Source: Candidatus Saccharimonadota bacterium | GTDB taxonomy: Bacteria > Patescibacteriota > Saccharimonadia > Saccharimonadales > Saccharimonadaceae | Assembly: GCA_028288995.1 (NCBI GenBank) | Contig: JAQGHF010000003.1 | Span: 1 to 64,000 of the forward strand | Length of the DNA: 64,000 nt | Reading direction: 5' to 3' | Part shown: positions 14,148 through 22,894 of the stretch, in pieces | Numbering within the stretch: position 1 is the first letter of the stretch | Layout of the letters: each line of letters begins with the position of its first letter | Made by a program: the position numbers and the translations under genes | Notes under the pieces: model-generated | Told to the model about the DNA's origin: nothing | Seen by the model: only the letters and a program-made list of their open reading frames with translations | Databases searched by the model: none

Positions 14148-14568
14148 TATTCTGCACAGCGAGCTTGATAATAATTGATTTAAATGAAGCGAGCTCTGCT
14201 TCAGTAAGATTTCCAAGGATCATATGATCGATCTCAGTAAAGCTATCGATAAGACGACCCTGTACGACAACGCCTTCGTCTGTAAGGAGAATCGTTTTTA
14301 CTCGACGATCCTCGGGATGTTCACCACGAAGGGCAAGTTTCTTCTCTTCAAGCCCGTCAATAATACCCGTGATATTTGAGGCATCGCAGTTATATAACTT
14401 CTGAAACGAGTTCATTGGTTTTGGATTGTCTTTATCCACAAGCGCGAGTGTCATTGCCTGGATAGGCGTGAGATCATATTCTTTCCCAACAGCTATTAAC
14501 CCCTGTTTAGCGGTCATTAAAAACTCAAGAAGCGCAGCATGAAATGGTGATAAAGATGATGAAGTCAT
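14143..14568 (-). CDS. MarR-family transcriptional regulator
   Basis: 141 residues with the winged-helix MarR layout: N-terminal dimer helix, recognition region NCDASNITGIIDGLEEKKLA and wing motif RGEHPEDRRVKTILLTDEG. GGAAGAG precedes ATG. It is divergent from the MFS exporter gene, and the intergenic palindrome GTTGAC-AAA-GTCAAC covers the exporter's -35. This is the standard arrangement of a MarR repressor that shuts off an efflux pump and its own gene until a ligand binds. The ligand is unknown. Confidence 0.9.
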   Translation of the reverse strand: MTSSSLSPFHAALLEFLMTAKQGLIAVGKEYDLTPIQAMTLALVDKDNPKPMNSFQKLYNCDASNITGIIDGLEEKKLALRGEHPEDRRVKTILLTDEGVVVQGRLIDSFTEIDHMILGNLTEAELASFKSIIIKLAVQNK

Positions 14569-14589
14569 AATAACTCTTCCTTTCTAATG

Positions 14590-14604
14590 GTTGACAAAGT
14601 CAAC
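14590..14604. promoter_or_regulatory. MarR operator
   Basis: Perfect inverted repeat GTTGAC-AAA-GTCAAC between the divergent MarR and MFS genes, overlapping the -35 of the exporter promoter. Confidence 0.7.
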
Positions 14605-14620
14605 TATTGAGCTTTATAAT
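14591..14620 (+). promoter_or_regulatory. exporter promoter
   Basis: TTGACA (14591-14596), 18 bases, TATAAT (14615-14620). The leader is about 54 bases to ATG 14681. Confidence 0.75.
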
Positions 14621-14680
14621 GAAACTAATCACTATTTTACAACAATAGGTTTGAATATACAAACTAAAGGAGGTCTTTCT

Positions 14681-16099
14681 ATGGCTCAAAAGATTAGAAG
14701 CCATTGGCTCATATTAATATTGCTTGCAGCAGCCCAGCTTATGGTCGTCCTCGACTCATCAGTCGTAAACGTCGCATTGCCAGCCGTTCAAAACACATTT
14801 AGCCTCACCAGTAGCGGACTACAATGGATTGTTACTGCCTATACACTCACCTTTGGTGGTTTCCTCCTTTTCGGTGGACGTGCAGCTGACCTATTCGGTC
14901 GTAAGCGAATGTTCTTGATTGGTATCGCACTATTCACCATTGCGTCCCTTATCGATGGACTTTCCCAAAATGGATCAATGCTTATTGTGCTTCGCGCAGT
15001 GCAAGGACTAGCCGCGGCTTTGATGTCACCAGCAGCCCTTTCTATCATCCTCATTACCTACAAAGAAGGTCACGATCGTAATACTGCCCTTTCTATATGG
15101 GGATCAGTTGGTGCCGGTGGGGCGGCGATCGGTGTTCTTCTTGGTGGCGTGTTAACGCAATACCTAAACTGGCGTTGGAACTTCTTCATTAACATTCCTA
15201 TCGGTATCGCTATCTTTACTGCTGCATGGCGCCTTCTTCCAAAGCACGAATCTGAAGAAAAGAATGCTAGCCTTGATCTACCAGGTGCAATCTCCGTTAC
15301 TGGTGCAGCGTTGCTCCTTGTGTCAGGTATTGCAGAAGGACCAACAAACGGATGGGGATCACTAACAACTTGGGCATACTTTATCGGATCAGCCCTCCTC
15401 CTTGCTTTCTTTATCTTTAACGAAAAGCGTGCAAAGCACCCACTTATCCCACTTGGCATTTTCAAAAACCGTAATCTGACTGGCGCAAACCTCGTCCTAT
15501 TCCCGGTTGTTGCCAGCATGTTCTCTACATTCTTTTTCGGATCACTCTATCTACAAAACGTACTTCACTTTGATCCAGTAAAGACAGGCCTTAGCTTCCT
15601 TATCACGCCTGTCGTAATCGCTCTCACTGCGATTAACGTTCCTCGACTTGTAAAGCGAATTGGCTTTAAGCCAATCATCGTTGCGGGACCGTTATTTATC
15701 GCAGCATCCCTCCTCTACCTGACACATGTTCCTGTAGACGGTAGCTACTTTACGCACGTTCTTCCTGCCCTTATCCTACTTGGAGTTGGTGCTGGCATGA
15801 GCTTCGTCAGTGGCACCATTGCCGCAACTTCAGGCGTGAAGCCAAACCAATCAGGTCTTGCTTCTGGACTCCTCAACACTTCACAGCAAATTGGTGGATC
15901 ACTTGGACTCGCTGTTCTGACTGGTGTCGCTACGGCTAAAGCTGCCGACTATGTAAAGCACCTGACAACGCTTCCGAACGCGCTCACCCCACTCGCTGCT
16001 GAAGTCGAAGGAATGCATGCTGCTTTCCTCGTTGGTGCCTGTATCGCATTCGGTGCATCACTCATTGCGTTCTTTGTCATCAAAGCGCCAAAGAAATAG
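14681..16099 (+). CDS. MFS drug exporter, DHA2 (EmrB/QacA) type
   Basis: 472 residues with 14 predicted membrane helices. The start is ATG 14681, preceded by AAAGGAGGT; an upstream in-frame TTG lies inside the promoter. DHA2 signatures are LMVVLDSSVVNVALPAVQ (helix 1 with the acidic Asp), the motif-A loop GRAADLFGRKRMF and the motif-C-like helix GSVGAGGAAIGVLLGGVLTQ. It is a proton-driven exporter of hydrophobic or cationic compounds. The divergent MarR repressor and operator indicate inducible efflux. Confidence 0.9.
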   Translation: MAQKIRSHWLILILLAAAQLMVVLDSSVVNVALPAVQNTFSLTSSGLQWIVTAYTLTFGGFLLFGGRAADLFGRKRMFLIGIALFTIASLIDGLSQNGSMLIVLRAVQGLAAALMSPAALSIILITYKEGHDRNTALSIWGSVGAGGAAIGVLLGGVLTQYLNWRWNFFINIPIGIAIFTAAWRLLPKHESEEKNASLDLPGAISVTGAALLLVSGIAEGPTNGWGSLTTWAYFIGSALLLAFFIFNEKRAKHPLIPLGIFKNRNLTGANLVLFPVVASMFSTFFFGSLYLQNVLHFDPVKTGLSFLITPVVIALTAINVPRLVKRIGFKPIIVAGPLFIAASLLYLTHVPVDGSYFTHVLPALILLGVGAGMSFVSGTIAATSGVKPNQSGLASGLLNTSQQIGGSLGLAVLTGVATAKAADYVKHLTTLPNALTPLAAEVEGMHAAFLVGACIAFGASLIAFFVIKAPKK

Positions 16100-16151
16100 G
16101 ACTTTTCCTCATTTTCGTTAGCACCACATTAGCGGTATACTAATACCAGAT

Positions 16152-17174
16152 ATGGAAGTACACACAAACATACCGCTAAAAAACTTCACGACCATGAAAC
16201 TCGGCGGACCAGCCAAGTTCATGGTTGAAGTACGCACACCCGAAGAATTACAAGCAGTGTATGACAATGCCGCTGCTAAGAATCTTCCTATATTTATTTT
16301 AGGTGGTGGCAGTAATGTTATCGCAAGAGATGAAGGCTTTGCTGGTATTGTTATCCGCGTTCGTATTCCCGGTTTTGAAATTGTTGCTGATGACATAAAC
16401 ACAACAACAATAAAAATTGGGGCAGGGGAGAGTTGGGACAGCGCCGTGAAGCGAACAGTTGATATGCACCTCAGTGGCATCGAGGCAATGTCCATGATTC
16501 CCGGAACCGCCGGCGCAGCACCTGTTCAAAATGTTGGCGCGTATGGACAGGAGATTGCCGATACGCTTGTCTCGCTTGAAGCATACGATTCACAAACAAA
16601 ATCTTTCGTCGTATTACAAAACGAAGCCTGTGGATTCGCCTATAGAGATAGTATCTTCCGAGGTGACCAAAAAGGTCGCTACATCATTACCAACATCACT
16701 TTGAAATTATCTAAAAGCCTCCCCCAACCTCCATTTTATGATGCCCTTCAAGCATATTTCGATAAACTGAACATAAAAATCTTCACTCAAGAAACAGTCC
16801 GCGATGCAGTCACCGCAATCCGCACAGAGAAACTTCCAGATCCTACGATTACTCCAAATACTGGCTCATTCTTCAAAAATGCAATTGTTGAAAACTGGCA
16901 ACTAACAGAGTTACAGCAAACCTATCCAGATATGAAAGTATTCGACATGGGAAATGGCACGTCCAAGATTCCAACCGGGTGGCTTATTGAACAAACAGGT
17001 CTGAAAGGACAGGTCCTTCATGGCATGCGTGTTCATGACAAAAATGCCCTTGTTCTCATTAACGAATCAGCTACCGGATACGCTGATCTTGCTGCTGCTC
17101 GTGATGAAATCATTGGCGCTGTTCGTGACAAGTTTCGCATTCAAATTGAACAAGAGCCACTTGAACTAAGTTAG
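16152..17174 (+). CDS. murB: UDP-N-acetylenolpyruvoylglucosamine reductase
   Basis: 340 residues. It reduces the enolpyruvyl group to make UDP-MurNAc, the second committed step of peptidoglycan synthesis in the cytoplasm. The FAD-binding domain shows LGGGSNVIARDEGFAGIVIR and AMSMIPGTAGAAPVQNVGAYGQ. The catalytic Ser lies in PNTGSFFKN, and the C-terminal KNALVLINES region carries the Glu. It lacks a type I Tyr loop insertion, so it is type II-like. TATACT ends 10 bases before ATG. It supplies the pathway begun by the HTH-MurA protein. Confidence 0.93.
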   Translation: MEVHTNIPLKNFTTMKLGGPAKFMVEVRTPEELQAVYDNAAAKNLPIFILGGGSNVIARDEGFAGIVIRVRIPGFEIVADDINTTTIKIGAGESWDSAVKRTVDMHLSGIEAMSMIPGTAGAAPVQNVGAYGQEIADTLVSLEAYDSQTKSFVVLQNEACGFAYRDSIFRGDQKGRYIITNITLKLSKSLPQPPFYDALQAYFDKLNIKIFTQETVRDAVTAIRTEKLPDPTITPNTGSFFKNAIVENWQLTELQQTYPDMKVFDMGNGTSKIPTGWLIEQTGLKGQVLHGMRVHDKNALVLINESATGYADLAAARDEIIGAVRDKFRIQIEQEPLELS

Positions 17175-17210
17175 CTTGCGAATTACCCCCAAACCCCTTA
17201 TGCTAGTAAC

Positions 17211-17735
17211 ATGACACGGCGTGGGTTCACGATTGTTGAATTGATTATTACAATCACTATTATGGGTATTCTGCTCACTTTGGCAGTTGTTAACGTTGGG
17301 ACAACGCAGGCAAAGGCGCGCGATGATGCACGCAAATCCGACATAGAATCGATCTCAAGTAATCTTGAATCGTTTTACATATCGGGGACAGATAATTCCA
17401 TTACCTTTGCCCGCTATCCGTCGTTGGGCTTAACAGGATCGGCAGCCAACATCACTTCAAATTTACGTGATGCAGACCTCAACGCGTTCCTTCCTCCAGG
17501 GACCACCAATGTTGCACAGACCTTTTTACCCTCAACGAACTCAGGAACGTCCCCCAGTATTCAGACGACCGCGGGTGTGCTTCCTCAACCAACAATAAGC
17601 CAGTATGTCTACCAGCCAATAAAGTCAGACGGATCACTATGTCAGTCTGGTGATACTGATTGCCGCAAATATAATCTTTTCTATCGTTTAGAATCCGATA
17701 ACACTGTGTATAGATATACGAGCAAGAATCAATAA
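17211..17735 (+). CDS. type IV prepilin-like protein
   Basis: 174 residues. The prepilin leader is MTRRG|FTIVELIITITIMGILLTLA, with cleavage after Gly5, N-methylated Phe and Glu5 of the mature protein. The helix is followed by a globular domain with a pair of late cysteines (LCQSGDTDCRKY). TATGCT ends 6 bases before ATG. Its stop overlaps the start of the next pilin gene by one base (TAATG). The small size suits a minor or major pilin of the same pilus as the two large genes downstream. Confidence 0.85.
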   Translation: MTRRGFTIVELIITITIMGILLTLAVVNVGTTQAKARDDARKSDIESISSNLESFYISGTDNSITFARYPSLGLTGSAANITSNLRDADLNAFLPPGTTNVAQTFLPSTNSGTSPSIQTTAGVLPQPTISQYVYQPIKSDGSLCQSGDTDCRKYNLFYRLESDNTVYRYTSKNQ

Positions 17736-18766
17736 TGGCTACCTTGAACCGTCAATCAGGATTCACCGCAGTTGAACTACTTATTACGTTGTTCGTTGCA
17801 GCTGCTTTTTTGATTGCCTCCTATCAATTGTTCAATCTTGTCATAAAAGACGGAGGTGCGACCCGTGCACAATCACGTGCAGCCAACGTCGCTTATGATT
17901 ACCTCCGTCAATATGCAGCCTCTGCAACAACTATCCCCTGTACTGCTTCAAGTCCGCTGAATGCTGCCCCACTCTCAGTTGATGGGCTCACAAATGTCAC
18001 TATAAACGTGACTATTTCTTGTTTACCTGACGCAATTGCGAGCCTTTCAAAAGTAGAGGCTGACGTAACGTACAACAACCCTTCGCAAACTGTGGCATAT
18101 GCAACATACACGAGTTCAACTGGTAGTTCGAATACTGCCGATATCACCAATGGCATGGTTGCGTGGTGGAAACTTAACGGAAACGCAAATAACTCCGTCG
18201 GTAGCCCGAATGGTGTGATTACGAATGCAACTTCAACTCCAGGTCAAAATGGTACTGCAGACAATGCGTATGCATTTGGTGGTAATGCAAGTGGTGCTAT
18301 CATTAATACTTCGTCAAACTTTGGTATTAAAACAACAAACGCGACTATTTCCCTCTGGGTATACAATCCTACGGCTTCAAATTCTGGTGAATTTGTTCAT
18401 ATCGGTGTAAGTACTGGATTCGGAATTGGTATAGGAAACACACAAACCGACAACGTCGGAACAAAGCTTATCGTGATTTATGATGGCAACAGATGGATCC
18501 CGACGACGGCAAATCTCGGTACTGGCTGGCATCACGTTGTATTAGTTGTTGATGCATCAGGTACCCCAACAATTTATCTTGACGGTGTCTCGGCAGGATC
18601 CTATCCAGGTACGGGGATCGTTACACCTTCTGGTGGAACAAGTATAGGAGGTCTTAGTTACTCTTCCACAAACTACTTCAACGGCTCAATCGATGACGTC
18701 CGTGTGTATAACCGCGCATTACCACTTGCCGATATCCTTGCAATTTACTCAAAGGGTGCTCAGTAA
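17735..18766 (+). CDS. minor prepilin fused to a LamG/concanavalin-like domain
   Basis: 343 residues. The prepilin motif is RQSG|FTAVELLITLFVAAAF. Residues about 30-135 form a small pilin-like domain with two cysteines. Residues about 140-340 match a LamG-like jelly roll: MVAWWKLNGNANNSVGS, the strand ATISLWVYNP, WHHVVLVVDASGTPTIYLDG and a terminal SIDDVRVYNRALPLADILAIY. LamG domains commonly bind glycans or peptides. On a pilin this suggests an adhesive subunit, probably near the pilus tip. The stop overlaps the next start by one base (TAATG), so it is translationally coupled. Confidence 0.85.
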   Translation: MATLNRQSGFTAVELLITLFVAAAFLIASYQLFNLVIKDGGATRAQSRAANVAYDYLRQYAASATTIPCTASSPLNAAPLSVDGLTNVTINVTISCLPDAIASLSKVEADVTYNNPSQTVAYATYTSSTGSSNTADITNGMVAWWKLNGNANNSVGSPNGVITNATSTPGQNGTADNAYAFGGNASGAIINTSSNFGIKTTNATISLWVYNPTASNSGEFVHIGVSTGFGIGIGNTQTDNVGTKLIVIYDGNRWIPTTANLGTGWHHVVLVVDASGTPTIYLDGVSAGSYPGTGIVTPSGGTSIGGLSYSSTNYFNGSIDDVRVYNRALPLADILAIYSKGAQ

Positions 18767-20862
18767 TGAGATTACTTAAGAAAAGAAGCGAGAAAGGCTT
18801 TACACTTATCGAATTGCTCGTTATTGCTCCGATTGTTATTTTGACAATTGGTGCATTTCTTACTGTCATCATCAGTATGACCGGTGAAGTCCTCGCCTCT
18901 CGTGCATCAAATAACCTATCCTATAACGTCCAGGATGCTCTTAACCACATCGAGCAAGATGTAAAGATGAGTAACGGGTTCCTTGCAACGAATAACGTCA
19001 TGGGAACCAACCAAGGCTATAATGATGATTCGACAGCTTTCACAAACGTTGGTGGTGCAAGTGGGACAAGCCTTATCCTTAACATGGTGGCGACCACAAC
19101 CAATCCTGTGTCCACGAGTAGTTCGTATGTCTACTTAAAGAACAAACCAAACGATTGTTCAGCTCCACAAAATAACATTCCTTTTAGCTATAATATCGTC
19201 TACTTCCTAAAGACGAATGCATCAGGTGTCAGTAGCCTGTACAGGCGAATCATTATGCCAACCAACTACAACGACACGACAAATACCGTTTGTAGTACAC
19301 CGTGGCAACAACCAAGCTGTTCTCCAACGTACATGGATGCCCAATCTGGATCAGTGTTCTGTAAGACAAAGGATACCTTACTCGTTGATGGAGTAACAGC
19401 AGCCAACTTCTCGCTTCAGTACTTTAATGGTGAGGCCACGACGACAGTGAATGGTCCAGCAACTACCGCTCCCCTGGCAACTGATCGAAATACCGCTTTG
19501 CAATCTGCTACGACAGTTGGCGTCTCTATTGATGCACAGCAGACTGCGGCGGGACGCCCTATCGAACGTGCGGCTATTCTTCGCGTATCACGACTTGATT
19601 CAAATGCATCAGGCATTGCAACAATCACCTCTGACACTGCACCGGCATCACCAAAGGTCAGCTCGAGTACGAGTGAGCCAACGAACGTTACCTTTAGCTG
19701 GCCAAAGGTAACCACCGCAACTGGCTATACATTTGAGTACAAGATCAACAGCGGTGGTTGGAACACAGGATTCACTAATCAAACAACGCAAACGTTTACC
19801 GTCACTAACGCAACACACCAAGATGTCGTGAATGCGCGTGTTACTGCAATTAACAGTGCTGGTAACTCTGGATACGGAACATCGTCAGTGACCATCCCGC
19901 TATGGACCTCTTTCGCACTACAAAACAGTTGGACAGACTATTCCCCTCCGTTTGCTAGTGCTGCTTACACGAAAACATCGGGCGGGGTTATTTTCTTAAA
20001 GGGTATGATTCGTTCAGGAAGCGGTACCGTTGCGACCCTACCTGTAGGATATCGTCCGGCGATGAGTGTCATGTTCGAGACTAGTTCCAATCAAGCAGGT
20101 AGTCGTATCGATGTTCGTTCAGACGGAACGATAAATCTCGCCGTAGGATCTAACGCATGGGTCTCTCTGGATGGCATTGAATTTATGCCAGCCAGTGCGA
20201 CATTCACGACGCCGGCATTTGCGAGTGGCTGGGGTAACTATAGCCCGGCGAGTGGTGACCCGCAATGGCAAGGTGCAGGTTATGCGCTTGATGGTGCTGG
20301 TCGTGTACAGCTGACTGGATTGATACGAAATGGTGCTGACAACTCGGCCATGTTCAACCTCCCAGCCGGCTATCGCCCAGATGCATATATGCATGTCCTT
20401 AATAATACGGGAGGCTCGCCTACCCACTACAGTATAGATAGTAGTGGTAACGGCCAAGCAAAAGGATTTGGAACTAGCTACCTATCACTACAAGAAATGT
20501 TCTATCCGGCTGGTCGCGCAACTGGAGCAAGCTGTTCAACACAGTGGTGTAACCTGACAATGATAAATGGCTGGAAATTCTACGGTGGATTGTACTCAAC
20601 GCCTCAGTACACAAAGGGACTCGATAATATCGTGTTGCTCAAGGGGCTCATTAACGGCGGAAGTTCAGCCGGTGCACAGATCGCCATCCTCCCAGCTGGC
20701 TATTGTCCTACCGAGTCATCACTCCAGGCGGCGGCGTCAAATGGTGTCTGGTCACGAATGGATATCACCCGAAATGGCGATGGAACGTGCAACATTATAC
20801 CAAGTGCAGGGTCAACAGCCTGGATATCCCTTGATGAGATACGCTACATAGCCGAACCGTAA
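18766..20862 (+). CDS. giant minor prepilin with FN3 and three tail-fibre-like repeats
   Basis: 698 residues, far above the 150-200 usual for pilins. The prepilin motif is SEKG|FTLIELLVIAPIVILTI. Residues about 35-300 form a PilW/PilX-like body with many cysteines. Residues about 300-378 look like fibronectin type III (PTNVTFSWPKVTTATGYTFE). Three related units follow at about 381-478, 479-587 and 588-698. Each has a hydrophobic strand (FLKGMIRSG, QLTGLIRNG, LLKGLINGG), then a LPxGYxP motif, and units 1 and 3 end in AWVSLDGIEF/AWISLDEIRY. Such LPxGYRP units are common at phage tail-fibre ends. It is probably a tip adhesin. Confidence 0.85.
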   Translation: MRLLKKRSEKGFTLIELLVIAPIVILTIGAFLTVIISMTGEVLASRASNNLSYNVQDALNHIEQDVKMSNGFLATNNVMGTNQGYNDDSTAFTNVGGASGTSLILNMVATTTNPVSTSSSYVYLKNKPNDCSAPQNNIPFSYNIVYFLKTNASGVSSLYRRIIMPTNYNDTTNTVCSTPWQQPSCSPTYMDAQSGSVFCKTKDTLLVDGVTAANFSLQYFNGEATTTVNGPATTAPLATDRNTALQSATTVGVSIDAQQTAAGRPIERAAILRVSRLDSNASGIATITSDTAPASPKVSSSTSEPTNVTFSWPKVTTATGYTFEYKINSGGWNTGFTNQTTQTFTVTNATHQDVVNARVTAINSAGNSGYGTSSVTIPLWTSFALQNSWTDYSPPFASAAYTKTSGGVIFLKGMIRSGSGTVATLPVGYRPAMSVMFETSSNQAGSRIDVRSDGTINLAVGSNAWVSLDGIEFMPASATFTTPAFASGWGNYSPASGDPQWQGAGYALDGAGRVQLTGLIRNGADNSAMFNLPAGYRPDAYMHVLNNTGGSPTHYSIDSSGNGQAKGFGTSYLSLQEMFYPAGRATGASCSTQWCNLTMINGWKFYGGLYSTPQYTKGLDNIVLLKGLINGGSSAGAQIAILPAGYCPTESSLQAAASNGVWSRMDITRNGDGTCNIIPSAGSTAWISLDEIRYIAEP

Positions 20863-20897
20863 GGGTTAAATCGAATATGTAAACGATTAATAAAATG

Positions 20898-20926
20898 CTT
20901 GCGCTTAAGCAATTCCCGTAGTACAT
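20898..20926 (+). promoter_or_regulatory. promoter of the pilin gene
   Basis: TTGCGC (20898-20903), 17 bases, TACATT (20921-20926). The leader of about 37 bases holds a GGGGG stretch before ATG 20970. Confidence 0.55.
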
Positions 20927-20969
20927 TAGTCTTAGAGTAATTACATTTTAAATAGGGGGCAAGCTCGAC

Positions 20970-21428
20970 ATGAGTTTCAACAATATCAAAACCAAATTGC
21001 GACAAGACCGCGGTTTTACAATCGTCGAACTCTTGATCGTCATCGTCGTCATCGGTATCTTGGCAGCAATCACGATTGTATCTTTTAACGGTGTCACTGC
21101 ACGCGCTAACACCGCAAGCGCACAATCAGCAGCAGAATCAGCAGTTAAGAAGATTGAAGCGTATAACGCTGAAAAAGCTAGTTACCCAGCCACTTTCGGA
21201 GTTCTACAATTAACAGCTAACTCTGGTACATCATACTACCTTACTGGAGTAACGTTTGCGACTTCAGCATACGCGGCACAACCCGGAACACCACAGACAG
21301 TCATGCTTTATAGCTGTACAACATCTGGTATGATTGTTAAATACTGGAAGTACGACGGTACCCCAGCTGTTCAATCAATGAACACAGGTGACACATCTGG
21401 TACCTGTACAACACTCGTAACAACATAG
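20970..21428 (+). CDS. type IV pilin, probably the major subunit
   Basis: 152 residues, typical of a major pilin. The leader is KLRQDRG|FTIVELLIVIVVIGILAAI, a textbook class III signal. The mature protein starts FTIVEL with Glu5. The globular domain is Ala/Thr/Ser-rich and has two late cysteines (YSCTTSG, SGTCTT) that can form the C-terminal disulfide loop. It has its own promoter and a strong terminator, separate from the minor pilin operon upstream, which suits a highly expressed subunit. Assembly ATPases and PilC/PilD are not in the window. Confidence 0.88.
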   Translation: MSFNNIKTKLRQDRGFTIVELLIVIVVIGILAAITIVSFNGVTARANTASAQSAAESAVKKIEAYNAEKASYPATFGVLQLTANSGTSYYLTGVTFATSAYAAQPGTPQTVMLYSCTTSGMIVKYWKYDGTPAVQSMNTGDTSGTCTTLVTT

Positions 21429-21446
21429 TTCGAGAAGTTACTACAT

Positions 21447-21475
21447 AAAATAAGCGCCATAACGGCGCTTATTTT
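21447..21475. terminator. bidirectional terminator between pilin and glyA
   Basis: AAAATAAGCGCC-ATAAC-GGCGCTTATTTT has A- and T-rich flanks on both sides, so it can serve both convergent genes. Confidence 0.9.
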
Positions 21476-21491
21476 ATTAGCTAAGATTTTT

Positions 21492-22796
21492 TTACTGATC
21501 GCTCGGCAATGGAAAGTCCTGCACGAAAGCAGATACCTCTGCGCGCAGTTCATTCAACCGTTCAGGATTCTCTCGCGCATCAATCGCCTGCTTCATCCAT
21601 TCGGCAATTCGCTCCATGTGCTCTTCCTTCAGCCCACGTGTAGTCAGGGCCGGTGTTCCCAAGCGAATCCCACTTGGTCGAAATGGAGGTAACGCATCAT
21701 CAGGAATCGCATTCGCATTTAATGTCAGTCCAATAGCATCTAATGCCTCTTCAACGACCTTACCATCAACGCCAAAACTCTTATACACATCAGCAAGGAT
21801 AAGGTGATTACTCGTCCCACCAGTAATAAGGTGGAAGCCTCGTGCCTGCAAGGCACCAGCAAGAACTGTGGCATTCTTTACGATTTGCGCTGCATATACT
21901 TTAAACTCTGGTTGCATTGCCTCATGAAACGCAACCGCCTTGGCAGCAATCACATGTTCATGTGGACCACCTTGCATACCAGGGAAAATTGCTCGATCAA
22001 TCAGGGTTGGGATATTTTCGATCGTCTTCTCAGGTGCACGAAGTGGATTACCAACGATGCCTTTCGTTAAGATAAGACCGCCACGTGGACCACGAAGTGT
22101 TTTGTGTGTGGTTGTCGTCATAACGTGGAAACCGTGATCTAGCGGGTTCTCAGCCACGCCACCGGCGATTAATCCAGCAATATGGGCCATGTCGGCTACA
22201 AGAAGCGCGCCCACTTCGCTCCCAATAGCGGCAAACTTGTCATAATCAAGTTCGCGGGGGTAGGCACTAAAGCCTGCCAGAATAATCTTTGGCTTGTGTT
22301 CAAGCGCTAATGCTCGTAGTTGATCGTAATCGATCTCCCCTGTCGTGACGTCTTTCATCTTGTAACGCACAAAGTTATAGAGCTGTGCGCTCCGCGTCAC
22401 TGGCGCACCATGTGTCAGGTGTCCGCCATGGCTGAGATCCATTGCAATGACTGTGTCACCCGGCTCAAGCCAGGCACTGTAGACAGCCTCATTAGCTGGC
22501 GCACCAGAATGCGGTTGCACATTGGCATGATCAGCGTGAAATAATGCTTTGGCACGATCAATCGCAAGCTGTTCTACTTGATCAGTAAACTCTTGACCAC
22601 CGTAGTAACGTCGTCCAGGGTAACCCTCGGCGTATTTATTCGTAAAGATACTCCCCAGTGCAGTCAGCACATCACGACTGACATAGTTTTCGCTAGGAAT
22701 AAGCTCTAATCCATCACGCTCACGTTGTTCTTCGCCAGCAATGTATGCTGCAATTTGATCATCATGTAACACTTTTTGATTATTTTGATCAGCCAT
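21492..22796 (-). CDS. glyA: serine hydroxymethyltransferase
   Basis: 434 residues. It converts serine and tetrahydrofolate to glycine and methylene-THF using PLP. The PLP lysine is Lys232 in TTTHKTLRGPRGG; other signatures are ELIPSENYVS near the N-terminus, YAEGYPGRRYYGG and the SHGGHLTHG loop. Full length. CAGGAG lies about 13 bases before ATG. It feeds one-carbon units to FolD. The promoter region faces that of HTH-murA in a divergent arrangement. Confidence 0.95.
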   Translation of the reverse strand: MADQNNQKVLHDDQIAAYIAGEEQRERDGLELIPSENYVSRDVLTALGSIFTNKYAEGYPGRRYYGGQEFTDQVEQLAIDRAKALFHADHANVQPHSGAPANEAVYSAWLEPGDTVIAMDLSHGGHLTHGAPVTRSAQLYNFVRYKMKDVTTGEIDYDQLRALALEHKPKIILAGFSAYPRELDYDKFAAIGSEVGALLVADMAHIAGLIAGGVAENPLDHGFHVMTTTTHKTLRGPRGGLILTKGIVGNPLRAPEKTIENIPTLIDRAIFPGMQGGPHEHVIAAKAVAFHEAMQPEFKVYAAQIVKNATVLAGALQARGFHLITGGTSNHLILADVYKSFGVDGKVVEEALDAIGLTLNANAIPDDALPPFRPSGIRLGTPALTTRGLKEEHMERIAEWMKQAIDARENPERLNELRAEVSAFVQDFPLPSDQ

Positions 22797-22858
22797 AGTG
22801 ATTTAAAAACTCCTGTTTACGCGCTTCTTTCTTTTAATTATACACCAGGGGTAGCGTC

Positions 22859-22887
22859 TTGACTATATACCATACATGATATATAGT
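22859..22887 (+). promoter_or_regulatory. leaderless promoter of HTH-murA
   Basis: TTGACT (22859-22864), exactly 17 bases, TATAGT (22882-22887), then 7 bases to ATG 22895. One of the clearest leaderless arrangements in the window. Confidence 0.8.
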
Positions 22888-22894
22888 ATTGCTT

